A program made the translations under genes and the position numbers. This document shows positions 26,860 to 34,262 of a stretch of DNA of 39,566 nucleotides, in pieces. Source of the DNA: a virus; the IMG/VR virus record IMGVR_UViG_3300027969_000200, positions 1 through 39,566 of that record. One strand, written 5' to 3'. The first letter of the stretch is position 1. Each line of letters starts with the position of its first letter. The notes under the pieces were generated by a model that was given only the letters and a program-made list of their open reading frames with translations, ran no database searches and was not told where the DNA came from.

Positions 26860-27300
26860 ATGAAATATTATAACTGGCAGAAACCATCAAAACTTGACTA
26901 TGTAAAGTTTCGTGTTGCGTCACCCAACCTTGAGGTGTTGAATCGCTATCTGGCGAAGCGTTGGGGTGGTACTAACCTGGGGATTTTTGTGAAGCGCCCT
27001 GTTCGTGGTGGCACTGTTCCTTCTACTCATTCGTTTGGAGCGGCTCTTGATTGGCGCTACGACACCCGTGAGGAGGGTAAAGAAGTCATGGACTGGATAG
27101 TACTCAATCATGAGGTACTGGGAATCCAAGTCGTACAAGACTATGTTGGTTGTTGTATTTGGATTGCTGGTCGTGGCTGGAAAGCCGCTACACCAGACTC
27201 TACGGGCTTTGGTCAGCCGTGGGCTAAGTGGATACATGTTGAAACCTCACGTGAGTCTTGGGGAGACAAACGCAAGGTTTCAGAACGTATCAAAGGTTAA
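26860..27300 (+). CDS. M15-type peptidase, endolysin candidate
   Basis: 146 residues from ATG at 26860, one base after the giant protein's stop. Contains STHSFGAALDWRYD, matching the SxHxxGxAxD zinc-binding pattern of D-Ala-D-Ala carboxypeptidase/VanY-like M15 enzymes, then IQVVQDYVGCCIWIAGRGWK and WAKWIHVETS, where the terminal His would be the third ligand. In actinophages this fold cuts peptidoglycan peptides at lysis. No signal peptide, so release would need a holin; candidates are at 4294-4682. Last rightward gene. Confidence 0.82.
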   Translation: MKYYNWQKPSKLDYVKFRVASPNLEVLNRYLAKRWGGTNLGIFVKRPVRGGTVPSTHSFGAALDWRYDTREEGKEVMDWIVLNHEVLGIQVVQDYVGCCIWIAGRGWKAATPDSTGFGQPWAKWIHVETSRESWGDKRKVSERIKG

Positions 27301-27440
27301 TCTGGTTTTACTGGAGGGCCAAAACCCTCCATGTATGTTATTTTCACTGGCGCTTGTTTGGGTTGGTGACAAGATTTTGAAAAGGTTTTACCAGGACGAG
27401 TCTTACGTTTCCATCCGCTTGTTCTAATACTTCTTCCCAT
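27301..27440. terminator. Convergent gap with weak bidirectional hairpin
   Basis: GGAGGG (27313-27318) and CCCTCC (27325-27330) form a 6-bp stem around CCAAAA, located where the rightward and leftward arms meet. The downstream T-content is modest (TATGTTATTTT on the plus strand; AGTAAAACC on the minus strand), so termination strength is doubtful. Nothing else was recognised here. Confidence 0.5.
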
Positions 27441-27719
27441 TTAATCTTCCCAGATATCTATATTGTCACGCTTTAATGCGTACTCCATAGTTGCTAGCAG
27501 AGACATCAGGACGCTTGTTCCTATCATCCACGATGTGGGGTCTCCCATGCGCATACCGTAGCCTGCACGTACTGCGTCTAGCATGTCTGCTTGTGTCATC
27601 ATAACACTCATCTCGTAATACTCTGAGTCTTGGCTGATGATGCGTTCAGCTTTTGCTGATATCTGGTTTATATCTTCTTCGGGAAGAAAGTTTTTAATCC
27701 AGTCGTTTTGATCTGTCAT
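27441..27719 (-). CDS. Hypothetical 92-aa protein, last leftward gene
   Basis: Starts MTDQNDWIKNFLPEEDINQI; acidic, helical, with a hydrophobic patch (SWMIGTSVLMSLLATMEYAL) that may be an amphipathic or membrane-associated helix, and ends IDIWED. Its start overlaps the tail of the 59-aa gene by 26 bp. No family recognised. Confidence 0.7.
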   Translation of the reverse strand: MTDQNDWIKNFLPEEDINQISAKAERIISQDSEYYEMSVMMTQADMLDAVRAGYGMRMGDPTSWMIGTSVLMSLLATMEYALKRDNIDIWED

Positions 27720-27873
27720 TTTTAATCACTATCCAATCGTTTGGCAATCCATTTACAAACACTCCTAAGCCTAGTTCGGTATTTGCAACACCATAATGCT
27801 TGGCTAGGATTGTTTGCAGTTCTTGGACGCTTACCGCAATGTGGAAGGCGACCGTGAACTGTGTGGATTTCAT
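27694..27873 (-). CDS. Hypothetical 59-aa protein in coupled overlap
   Basis: ATG at 27873 forms an ATGA overlap with the stop of the upstream gene, and the frame ends inside the next gene. The product starts MKSTQFTVAFHIAVSVQELQ and continues TILAKHYGVANTELGLGVFV to NGLPNDWIVIKNDRSKRLD. It would otherwise leave a 150-bp hole in a gapless operon, and the strand-helix-strand pattern looks like a small folded domain. Function unknown. Confidence 0.7.
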   Translation of the reverse strand: MKSTQFTVAFHIAVSVQELQTILAKHYGVANTELGLGVFVNGLPNDWIVIKNDRSKRLD

Positions 27874-28061
27874 TCTACTTCGGCTTGTTCCTTGCGCATT
27901 GAATCTTCAATCTTGGTTGCTGCTTCAACAATTGATTCTACTGCTGGTACTCCGAACCTATCTTCAAGGTAGTGGATGATTGCAAAGATGTTTGCAACAA
28001 TCCAGTACACATCTACTGGTTCTTTCTGCTCTGTATTAGCTATGTCCTGGTGTTCTGTCAT
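27870..28061 (-). CDS. Hypothetical 63-aa acidic helical protein
   Basis: Start ATG at 28061 with AGGAGA Shine-Dalgarno placed inside the end of the sigma-like gene. Sequence EPVDVYWIVANIFAIIHYLE then DRFGVPAVESIVEAATKIED; mostly helical. Short helical proteins with this aromatic-hydrophobic core occur next to replication genes in actinophages; the role is unknown. Ends in an ATGA overlap with the 59-aa gene. Confidence 0.7.
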   Translation of the reverse strand: MTEHQDIANTEQKEPVDVYWIVANIFAIIHYLEDRFGVPAVESIVEAATKIEDSMRKEQAEVE

Positions 28062-28968
28062 AATCTTCTCCTAACTGAAGGTTGAATGTTTCGTCAATCA
28101 ACATTAGGGCTACTACGCAATATCCTACGATATCGAGAAGTGTGTCAAATACTGATTCGTTTTTTGCATGTTTGTTTTTAAGGTTTGCATACCGTTCTAC
28201 TTTGTCTGACAGGCGTACGGTGATGCCGTACAGCCCAAACTTGTTTATATTTTCATGACCGTAATCATACTGTTTGCTACATAGTGTTTCAAAGACTGTT
28301 GCCAAGTCCCATGACTCAATGCTTTTAAGTTCGTTAATTGCGGATACAGCCATCTTTTCAAAGATTACTTGTGTTGTGTGTAGCGATAGGTGTTCTGATT
28401 TTTCTGCTACAACTAGTGATGCTATCCATGTTCGCATTGATGGGATGTCTGCTCCTTGGAGGGAGTTTACTTTTTGTCTTGCAACTAGGTACTCGTCTGG
28501 CTCAAGATGTGTCAGGTATGACAACCACTGCATGGCTGACTGGTCCCATGTGGTTGCTACTCGTACTGATTTTCTGATTGTTGTGTCGGTGCTCATTGTT
28601 TCCTTGAGTTTCTTGAATGCTTGGTTTCGTAAACGCCAAACATGTGTTTTTGTTATTGATAGTTCGTCTGCTATGGACTGGAGTGAACGGCCCTCGTTCA
28701 TGAGGGCGTTCACAATCCATTGTTCCCTGGGGGGTAGTTGCTCTACATGTTCCATCACTGCGTCACGTAGTTCCATTAAACCCTCTTGTGGTTCGTATGG
28801 TTCTTCGTGGGGCATGGTTTCCATTAACGCTTGGTATTCGTTTTCTGGAAGCCTGTAACTAGTAGACCTTATTTGGCTACGGTAGTTTTCAGTGTCGTGA
28901 TTATTGGGGCTGTCTGTGTACTGCATAAGCGGCGGCGTCGTATTTCGTTGGTTCAGATGGGAAGTCAT
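28036..28968 (-). CDS. Sigma-70 region 4-like HTH fused to an Nmad1 (DUF1599-like) domain
   Basis: 310 residues from the longest start; ATG at 28926 (codon 15) is an alternative, as neither start has a good Shine-Dalgarno. Residues 77-124 match sigma-70 region 4: LPPREQWIVNALMNEGRSLQ, SIADELSITKTHVWRLRNQA. No region 2 is visible, so it is not a complete sigma factor. Residues 222-292 match nucleotide-modification-associated domain 1: YDYGHENINKFGLYGITVRL, SDKVERYANLKNKHA, ESVFDTLLDIVGYCVVALML. The middle is helical and unassigned. The fusion suggests a DNA-binding regulator with a nucleotide-pool link. Confidence 0.78.
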   Translation of the reverse strand: MTSHLNQRNTTPPLMQYTDSPNNHDTENYRSQIRSTSYRLPENEYQALMETMPHEEPYEPQEGLMELRDAVMEHVEQLPPREQWIVNALMNEGRSLQSIADELSITKTHVWRLRNQAFKKLKETMSTDTTIRKSVRVATTWDQSAMQWLSYLTHLEPDEYLVARQKVNSLQGADIPSMRTWIASLVVAEKSEHLSLHTTQVIFEKMAVSAINELKSIESWDLATVFETLCSKQYDYGHENINKFGLYGITVRLSDKVERYANLKNKHAKNESVFDTLLDIVGYCVVALMLIDETFNLQLGEDYDRTPGHS

Positions 28969-29386
28969 CTGTTAATAGTTTAACATACGCTTTTTTGTTG
29001 TCATCAAAATGATCGATTGTGCCCTTGGAGATGCAGGCTTCTTGCCATGCTTCTAGAGGTGATATCCACCATCGTTTTTTCGAGGAGTCGTAAACAAACA
29101 AATGTACGGGAGCCATTTGTTGCCAACGGGCAAGTGCGTTCATCTTTTCTATCTTAAACTTGAGTGTCTTGTCACGACCTACACCCATGACTTCAATCAT
29201 GCCGTCAACCGTTAGGAAGTCTGGCAGGAACCGCATGATGTACGGTAGTGATTGTGTGTGCAGGTTGGGGCGGTTCAGCCCGAGTCGGTGGTGTGCAGGG
29301 AACACATCTTCAAAGACTTTCTCTGCTACGTCCCCCATTGCGCCGAAGCGTACGTGGAATGGTGATTGATGAAATGCGTTACTCAT
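28901..29386 (-). CDS. PD-(D/E)XK-like nuclease (161 aa)
   Basis: The likely catalytic core is RFLPDFLTVDGMIEVMGVGR followed by DKTLKFKIEKMNALARWQQ. The conserved Asp, the E-V-M strand and a following Lys resemble the D...(D/E)xK layout of small restriction-like nucleases. VHLFVYDSSKKRWWISPLEA gives the last strand. Also contains PAHHRLGLNRPNLHTQSLPY upstream. Lies between RusA and the sigma-like gene, so probably serves recombination or host-DNA breakdown. Start at 29386 overlaps the RusA stop by 8 bp. Fold call is by eye. Confidence 0.6.
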   Translation of the reverse strand: MSNAFHQSPFHVRFGAMGDVAEKVFEDVFPAHHRLGLNRPNLHTQSLPYIMRFLPDFLTVDGMIEVMGVGRDKTLKFKIEKMNALARWQQMAPVHLFVYDSSKKRWWISPLEAWQEACISKGTIDHFDDNKKAYVKLLTDDFPSEPTKYDAAAYAVHRQPQ

Positions 29387-29726
29387 GTTTTGTTACCAGT
29401 AGTCGTTGGACGAGTTTATCGTCGGTGTATGCAATGCCGTTCAGTCCGTCCAGGATTGATTTGGCATAGTTGTCGATATCTCCTCGCAGTTTACTCGCTG
29501 GTCCATCTAGCGTTTTAACTGTAATAGTTACCTTGTCTTTGTATAAGCCTATCACCATGCTGACTGGGGTGTCAGCGCATGGTCCATGCCAAGATGACCC
29601 AATGTATCTTTCAAATACAAGGGTTTGTTCAGGGGTGAATACTCTGCCTCTCCTGCCAAGCCTTGGGCGTTGTTTAACCTTGGGTTTGACGGGAATGGTT
29701 TGTTTGTGGTTGATTAATTCTGTCAT
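29379..29726 (-). CDS. rusA: RusA-family Holliday junction resolvase
   Basis: 115 residues, near the usual RusA length. Basic N-terminus (PVKPKVKQRPRLGRRGRVFT), TPVSMVIGLY strand, and the family signature GDIDNYAKSILDGLNGIAYT-DD (residues 82-103) with catalytic aspartates at 83, 85 and 102/103 and Lys at 104. RusA enzymes cut four-way DNA junctions; here it would trim branched or concatemeric replication products before packaging. ATGA overlap with the primase-polymerase gene. Confidence 0.9.
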   Translation of the reverse strand: MTELINHKQTIPVKPKVKQRPRLGRRGRVFTPEQTLVFERYIGSSWHGPCADTPVSMVIGLYKDKVTITVKTLDGPASKLRGDIDNYAKSILDGLNGIAYTDDKLVQRLLVTKHE

Positions 29727-30646
29727 GGTGTTCCCATTGTAATTACGTATGCTCTTTCTATTAGTTTGATTAATTCTGATTCACCGTCTGCTCTGTCTTG
29801 GAACTTACCCCATCGTGCATCTGCTGAACGCACAACCACCAACGCTTCGTTGGGTGGTATGTTTGCGTCACGCATCTTGCATGCGAGTCTGAACAATGTG
29901 GAGGAACGATCATTTCCTTCTATTGGTCCGTCTCTCCACATGATGTATGGTATTGCTCCGACTCTGCGCAGGATTTGTTTGATGTCTGCGTTATCTTCGG
30001 TGTTGGTTATGTGTACCCTCTGTGGAGGACGCCACAGGTTGGCTAGTGTGTCCAGCTGTTCTTCCGTGGTTAGGTTGGCGGTGGCTTCATTCAGGAAGTC
30101 TGTTAGTGGCATAATGTTTTCATCGTTGTCGAGAATGTAGCGTTCGGCTGGTGTTTCCTTGCGGGCGTTAGGATAGGGTAGGCGTACATAGTTTCCATAT
30201 CCTGTTCCTGCTGTCTCCTGCTTCGGGTTGACCTCTTTGGCTGGGTAGTTGATTGCTTGGTGTGCTGATAGAAATGCTCGCCGCATTGTTGCGGCTGGCA
30301 CTAGCGAGTCTGCGAACACCCAGATGTGATATCCTTTGCGTGTTCGTTCAACCCATGATGTGATTCCTTTAACGGCGAAAGACATCTGTAAGTTACGTGC
30401 TGCATCTAAGTCGTCTACGTCAATGTCTGAACATCCCCACACACAAAACCAGCTGGCTTTGTATGGTAGCAGTGGGTACACCCCGATGAGTTCGTCACCT
30501 TGTAGGTGTTCCAGGAACTTGTCTTGTGTTAGTGGCTGCTTGACGCATCCACCACCCCATGAACCGTATACGTCACCTCTGCCTCTGAATAGTTTTGTAA
30601 ACGATTCTAGAATGGCTGGGCTGATGGTAGTTCCGCTTGGCTCCAT
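29723..30646 (-). CDS. Archaeo-eukaryotic-type primase-polymerase
   Basis: 307 residues from ATG at 30646, chosen for AAGGAGCG just upstream; longer frames to 30697 lack this site. Motifs of the AEP superfamily (TOTE/prim-pol-like): metal-binding DID (residues 74-76, within SDIDVDD), GYHIWVF (105-111), KEVNPKQ (137-143) and GNYVRLPY (151-158). The C-terminal helical part (EGNDRSSTLFRLACKMRDAN) resembles a PriCT-like module. No other DNA polymerase was found, so it may prime and also extend, or rely on host polymerase. Overlaps the helicase gene by 40 bp. Confidence 0.88.
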   Translation of the reverse strand: MEPSGTTISPAILESFTKLFRGRGDVYGSWGGGCVKQPLTQDKFLEHLQGDELIGVYPLLPYKASWFCVWGCSDIDVDDLDAARNLQMSFAVKGITSWVERTRKGYHIWVFADSLVPAATMRRAFLSAHQAINYPAKEVNPKQETAGTGYGNYVRLPYPNARKETPAERYILDNDENIMPLTDFLNEATANLTTEEQLDTLANLWRPPQRVHITNTEDNADIKQILRRVGAIPYIMWRDGPIEGNDRSSTLFRLACKMRDANIPPNEALVVVRSADARWGKFQDRADGESELIKLIERAYVITMGTP

Positions 30647-31674
30647 TGTGCGCTCCTTAAATACTGGTCGGGTAGTTCTCCGTTCTTGAGTTCCCATAGT
30701 CGTCCTGTTTTAACATCTATTTCAAAGTCCACATCGTCAACTAGCATTCCTGCTGGTCGTTTGTTTTTTAGCAGAGACAGAGTGATTGTGTACTCGTGTA
30801 CTTTCTGGTCGTACATGAGCATCTCTAGACGCTCTTGTGCTTTCTCTGTGTGGTTTCGGTCTAGGCGTTCTCTTAGGTCGTTTATTTCTGCTCCGATTTC
30901 CATCTTCTTTCGGCGTACACCAATGATCGATGTTGCTTGTTGTTCTCCACCGTAGGCACCTGAGGAGATGGTTAGCTTGCGTCCATCTGCTCCTGAGGTT
31001 CGTGAGGTTTGGTGTAGCACGAGCATTGGGATGTCGTGTCGTCTGCCGAATCCTTTTAGGAATCCTGCTTTCTCGGGTACTTGTTCTCCTGCTTCTACAA
31101 GTTCAAGGTAGTCAACTACTGCGAGGTCGGGCTTGTCGCCCCACACATCACACACTTCGTTGTATGCTCGTTCCATGTCTGCTGGTATTAGTGGTTGGTC
31201 AAAGACTGCAAGGTTGGGGAAGTCCTCCTCTGCTGTTTGGCGCAGTAGGTCAATTGCTTCTTTGTCGTCGTTAGCGACACGCATCTCTAGTTGACGTGCA
31301 TCAATGTTGTGATGCATGCATGTCAGTTTAGTTAACACGAGCGTCTTGGGTTCATCGGGAATGAACAACGCTATCTTCTTGTCTCTGTTGTTGCGCAACG
31401 CATGCAACAGCACCAGTGTCTTACCACCGTGGCTGTATCCGAGCATCATTGCTAGTTCTCCTGGGGCTATGCCACGCATCTCAGCATCTAGTGGCTCTAT
31501 GCCTAGATAAACTCTGTCTTGCGGTGATTGTGCCCAGCGCACATACGAGTGTGCTGCTTCTGTGAGTGGTACGTAATGGCGGTACTCTTTAGGAATAGAA
31601 GAAGCAGGGGGCGTGGTACCCCCTGCCTCAACTTCGTTCCATCCCGCCTGTATTTGATCAAGCGAGAGTCTCAA
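30607..31674 (-). CDS. DnaB-like replicative helicase / RecA-fold ATPase
   Basis: 355 residues. Walker A GYSHGGKT (79-86), Walker B DLAVVDYLEL (183-192), a downstream QTSRTSG motif and an SSGAYGGEQQATSIIGVRRK segment as in DnaB C-terminal domains (polarity/Arg-finger region). The N-terminal 50 residues replace the usual DnaB N-domain, so this is a single-domain ring helicase as in many small phages. Directly upstream of the primase-polymerase in the operon, it probably unwinds the fork with it. Confidence 0.9.
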   Translation of the reverse strand: MRLSLDQIQAGWNEVEAGGTTPPASSIPKEYRHYVPLTEAAHSYVRWAQSPQDRVYLGIEPLDAEMRGIAPGELAMMLGYSHGGKTLVLLHALRNNRDKKIALFIPDEPKTLVLTKLTCMHHNIDARQLEMRVANDDKEAIDLLRQTAEEDFPNLAVFDQPLIPADMERAYNEVCDVWGDKPDLAVVDYLELVEAGEQVPEKAGFLKGFGRRHDIPMLVLHQTSRTSGADGRKLTISSGAYGGEQQATSIIGVRRKKMEIGAEINDLRERLDRNHTEKAQERLEMLMYDQKVHEYTITLSLLKNKRPAGMLVDDVDFEIDVKTGRLWELKNGELPDQYLRSAQWSQAELPSAQPF

Positions 31675-32061
31675 TTACGCTCCCTTTGGTGGCCAGTAGG
31701 CTTTTTCCTTGTCGTTCACTGCCTTGAACCAAGGACGCTTTGGGTTGGCTGCAAGGTCTGCACGATTGTCGTACACTTCTGTAACGCCGTCACGCTGACA
31801 TGAACTGATTAGCCACTCTGGGATTGGACCTTGCTGGTCGTTCTTGATGCTGACTGTGAAGCCTGCGCTGGTTGCTTGTGGGAATGCCTTGGCTACCATT
31901 GCTTCTGGTGTTGCTTGTGTGCCACCGTAGATTGCTTGCATTAGCAGTTCGGTAACTGCTTCAAAGTTGTCCGCATACAAACCAAGGTCTGCTTTGTTGA
32001 TTGTAAGTTCTGACGCAATTTTTGCGGCTACTTGTGTGATGATTGCTTTTGAGTTGTCCAT
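31675..32061 (-). CDS. Hypothetical 128-aa replication-operon protein
   Basis: Helical N-terminal half (DNSKAIITQVAAKIASELTI; YADNFEAVTELLMQAIYGGT) and a C-terminal half with NDQQGPIPEWLISSCQRDGV and DNRADLAANPKRPWFKAVND then KEKAYWPPKGA. The Trp/Phe/Lys-rich end is a recurrent feature of small actinophage proteins near helicase genes and could bind single-stranded DNA; that is inference. Stop and start abut the helicase and exonuclease genes without gap. Confidence 0.7.
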   Translation of the reverse strand: MDNSKAIITQVAAKIASELTINKADLGLYADNFEAVTELLMQAIYGGTQATPEAMVAKAFPQATSAGFTVSIKNDQQGPIPEWLISSCQRDGVTEVYDNRADLAANPKRPWFKAVNDKEKAYWPPKGA

Positions 32062-32945
32062 TATTGGGCTATCTCCTGTGTGTTGTTGTTTGTGAAGTCA
32101 CTGATGCGGGCTCCTTTGCATATCGACCAGTATGTGCACCACTTCTCAGAGCAGAGTCCATGTTGGTCGTTTGTCATCCACGGAGTTTCAAGTCCGAGTT
32201 TAACAAATGGTTGTACTATAGAGTCTACCTGATGTTTAAACCAGTCAACGTGACTAGCAGTACGAATGATTGGAACAATCTGTCCTACGCTGTTGTTGGT
32301 TCGTGTCATGACGCCATAGTTAAATCTTACTGGGTACCCTGGTGCCCATCCCATCTCTACACTGGCATACGAGTATGCTGTTGCTTGGATGGACTGTCGT
32401 TGTTTCTCTCCTTGGGAGTATTTACGTCCTGCTGTTTTCCAGTCCCACACTAACCCATTGGGGTCTACATAGTCCATTGTTCCGCCTAGCCACACTTCGG
32501 TGGGTTTGGTTTGTGGGTCTGTGGATGGCATGCCGAACATGTCAATGGTTGGAATGTCAAACAACTTAACGCCAAACTTGGCTTCAACCTGTCCGCCTTC
32601 TACAACTTGGGGCATGATGTCACGCTCAAAGGTTGCCATTAGTTTCTGTACATACTCACGCATGTGTTCAGGTCCGTTGGTTGAGTTAATCTTGTAAGGT
32701 TCCTCATCCATCAGTCGGGTTAGTTCTGTGTCTGCTACCGTGTAGCCTTCCGTGACTGTACCCCCAGTCAGGTAGTGTTCAATGCCTCTGTGAACGGCGG
32801 TTCCGATGTGTGTGGCATCTGAACCTTGTCGCCATTCAGGAAGCCTTACGGCAAGCCGTGAACGCTCGGGGCATATCATAACATCGTTAAGCCATGATTG
32901 GCGTACCCATATCTTTGTGTGGTCGTCTAGTTCTTCAATTCTCAT
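32061..32945 (-). CDS. Cas4/RecB-like exonuclease with likely [4Fe-4S] cluster
   Basis: 294 residues. Nuclease motifs: THIGTAVHRGIEHYL (His52), Glu121, GTMDYVDPNGLVWDWKT with D158, D168 and K170, and the QxxxY motif Q187-A-T-A-Y191. Four cysteines, C25 in ICPERS and C265/C270/C276 in LCSEKWCTYWSIC, occupy the Cas4/AddB iron-sulfur positions. No CRISPR array was found. In phages such enzymes act in recombination and end processing. Located at the head of the helicase-primase operon. Confidence 0.9.
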   Translation of the reverse strand: MRIEELDDHTKIWVRQSWLNDVMICPERSRLAVRLPEWRQGSDATHIGTAVHRGIEHYLTGGTVTEGYTVADTELTRLMDEEPYKINSTNGPEHMREYVQKLMATFERDIMPQVVEGGQVEAKFGVKLFDIPTIDMFGMPSTDPQTKPTEVWLGGTMDYVDPNGLVWDWKTAGRKYSQGEKQRQSIQATAYSYASVEMGWAPGYPVRFNYGVMTRTNNSVGQIVPIIRTASHVDWFKHQVDSIVQPFVKLGLETPWMTNDQHGLCSEKWCTYWSICKGARISDFTNNNTQEIAQ

Positions 32946-33400
32946 TAAAGTTCTCCTTTGTGTTGTAGTCGTTTTCTTAGATGAGTTACATACGATTTGT
33001 TTATCGTGTATCCGAACTCGTCAATGATTGCTTGACGCAGTGGTGTTGGCATCATGCCTTGCCTAATGCCTCTGACAAGATACGCATATACATCCGCTGG
33101 TAAGAAGCGTGATGGTGTTATGGTATGTTCGATCATTGGCGCAATGTCCATCTTGCCTCGCAGGTTCTCTGCTTCTTGATGTTTCCTAAACAATCTAATT
33201 GGTGGTGTCGCTTTGTTTACCAGTTCACACCAGTGTGGTATTGTGCCATCCCATTTGCCAAAGTAAGCGAGTGCTTCACCGTTTAACATTTCGTGTGGTA
33301 TCGCTAAATACTTTGGGGATACTGGGTCTGTGATTTTTACGTCACATAAGCATAAGGGGTCGTGCGATATAACATCGCAACCCTCGGGTGATAAGGTCAT
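32945..33400 (-). CDS. Putative DNA-binding regulator (151 aa)
   Basis: AGGAGA precedes the ATG at 33400. The C-terminus has the shape of a winged or simple helix-turn-helix: PTPLRQAIIDEFGYTINKSY followed by VTHLRKRLQHKGEL. The N-terminus carries Cys residues (GCDVISHDPLCLCDV) that could bind metal, and the middle is hydrophilic. First gene after the control gap 33401-33504, a typical site for an early regulator. Assignment is weak and by pattern only. Confidence 0.55.
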   Translation of the reverse strand: MTLSPEGCDVISHDPLCLCDVKITDPVSPKYLAIPHEMLNGEALAYFGKWDGTIPHWCELVNKATPPIRLFRKHQEAENLRGKMDIAPMIEHTITPSRFLPADVYAYLVRGIRQGMMPTPLRQAIIDEFGYTINKSYVTHLRKRLQHKGEL

Positions 33401-33504
33401 GTTCTCCTGTCATGTATTTGTTATCATGTCTTGTGGTGCGCCACCCCTAAGGTGGCTCACCTGCGTGGTCGGGTACTTCCCCCCTCCGTTGGTTCCCCCC
33501 AGGC
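33401..33504. promoter_or_regulatory. Short control gap with hairpin and G6 tracts
   Basis: GCCACC (33440-33445) and GGTGGC (33451-33456) form a stem around CCTAA. Further right, two C6 runs near 33480-33500 read as G6 tracts on the leftward strand. The layout (hairpin plus paired G-tracts in a leader) resembles 1829-1875. A promoter for the DNA-metabolism operon may lie here; no clear -35/-10 pair was found. Confidence 0.35.
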
Positions 33505-33654
33505 TCACAGCCTAGCATTAGGCTTGGGCTTCTTGTCAACGGGCTCCATCTCAACGGCTTTCTTTCCTCGCTCATGCCAGTGAGTTGGTGGCTTGAATAA
33601 TGCTAGGTCTGTACCTATCCAGTGGGTGCATTTAGGGCACTGCCAGTAGTTCAT
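33505..33654 (-). CDS. 49-aa zinc-ribbon-like protein
   Basis: ATG at 33654 chosen for AAAGGAGG about 9 bp upstream. The product MNYWQCPKCTHWIGTDLALF continues KPPTHWHERGKKAVEMEPVD and ends KKPKPNARL. CPKC plus HWH provides a probable C2H2-like zinc site; the tail is basic. A longer frame to 33783 exists but its extra part is antisense-like to the Rpf gene end. Function unknown. Confidence 0.68.
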   Translation of the reverse strand: MNYWQCPKCTHWIGTDLALFKPPTHWHERGKKAVEMEPVDKKPKPNARL

Positions 33655-33689
33655 GGCTTGATGCCTCCTTTCGTGGCTTAGAACGCTTC

Positions 33690-34262
33690 TCAGCGTCTCT
33701 GACGGGACTTGGCGACCACCTTGTCCCACGCCGTCCAAGGCGCTGGGACTGGTGGTTTGAGATAGTCGTTGTTTTTGATGCATCCCCAGCCGTTAAATCC
33801 AACTGGCTGTTGAAAGTAACCGTTAGGAGCCAACCATCCATGCAACGCAATCCTGTTCGCAATAGTGATTTGTTCTAGTCGTGTTGCGAGCCATTGCTTG
33901 GGTGCGAACTCTTGTCCACCATACCCCCGCCATGTCTGAAGAAAAATACCGAGACCACCAGCGAATTTGCCACGGTCTTTCCAATTGCTTTTAGTTTCGC
34001 ATTGAGCGACCTTGTCCCAGTATTTGTTGTGGGGTCGTTTGAGTGTAGCCAGCCACGATATATCCCACTTACTACTGTTTCGTGTTTGTACTTCTTGGGT
34101 GTGGACTTGTGGTGCTTGTGTGGTAGATGTGTTAAAAACATATACAAATTCTTTCTTTATTGTTGTTGTGGGTGAAGCCGATACTGGCTTGTTATCCGAT
34201 AGCCATAAGGTTATCGTGATGGTTAATACTATTAATAATTTAAGTATTGTAAATTTGTTCAT
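33690..34262 (-). CDS. Secreted Rpf-domain muralytic protein
   Basis: 190 residues with AAGGAGA before the ATG. N-terminal Sec signal or anchor (hydrophobic 5-20, then SDNKPVSAS at a likely cleavage site). A Ser/Thr/Gln linker leads to the Rpf/lysozyme-like domain at 80-165: YWDKVAQCETKSNWKDRGKF (catalytic Glu89), AGGLGIFLQTWRGYGGQEFA, LEQITIANRIALHGW, with Cys88 and Cys161 placed for the Rpf disulfide. Rpf enzymes cleave the glycan backbone of actinobacterial walls. Unusually it lies in the DNA-metabolism arm rather than with the endolysin, so it may act early at the envelope. Confidence 0.87.
   Translation of the reverse strand: MNKFTILKLLIVLTITITLWLSDNKPVSASPTTTIKKEFVYVFNTSTTQAPQVHTQEVQTRNSSKWDISWLATLKRPHNKYWDKVAQCETKSNWKDRGKFAGGLGIFLQTWRGYGGQEFAPKQWLATRLEQITIANRIALHGWLAPNGYFQQPVGFNGWGCIKNNDYLKPPVPAPWTAWDKVVAKSRQRR

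Noticed and set aside
26920-27237. Leftward 105-codon frame opposite the endolysin
   Set aside because: Fully antisense to a gene with clear M15 motifs and without a ribosome site.
33655-33783. Extension of the 49-aa zinc-ribbon gene to 33783
   Set aside because: The added segment runs through the end of the Rpf-domain gene, and a strong AAAGGAGG site supports the start at 33654.
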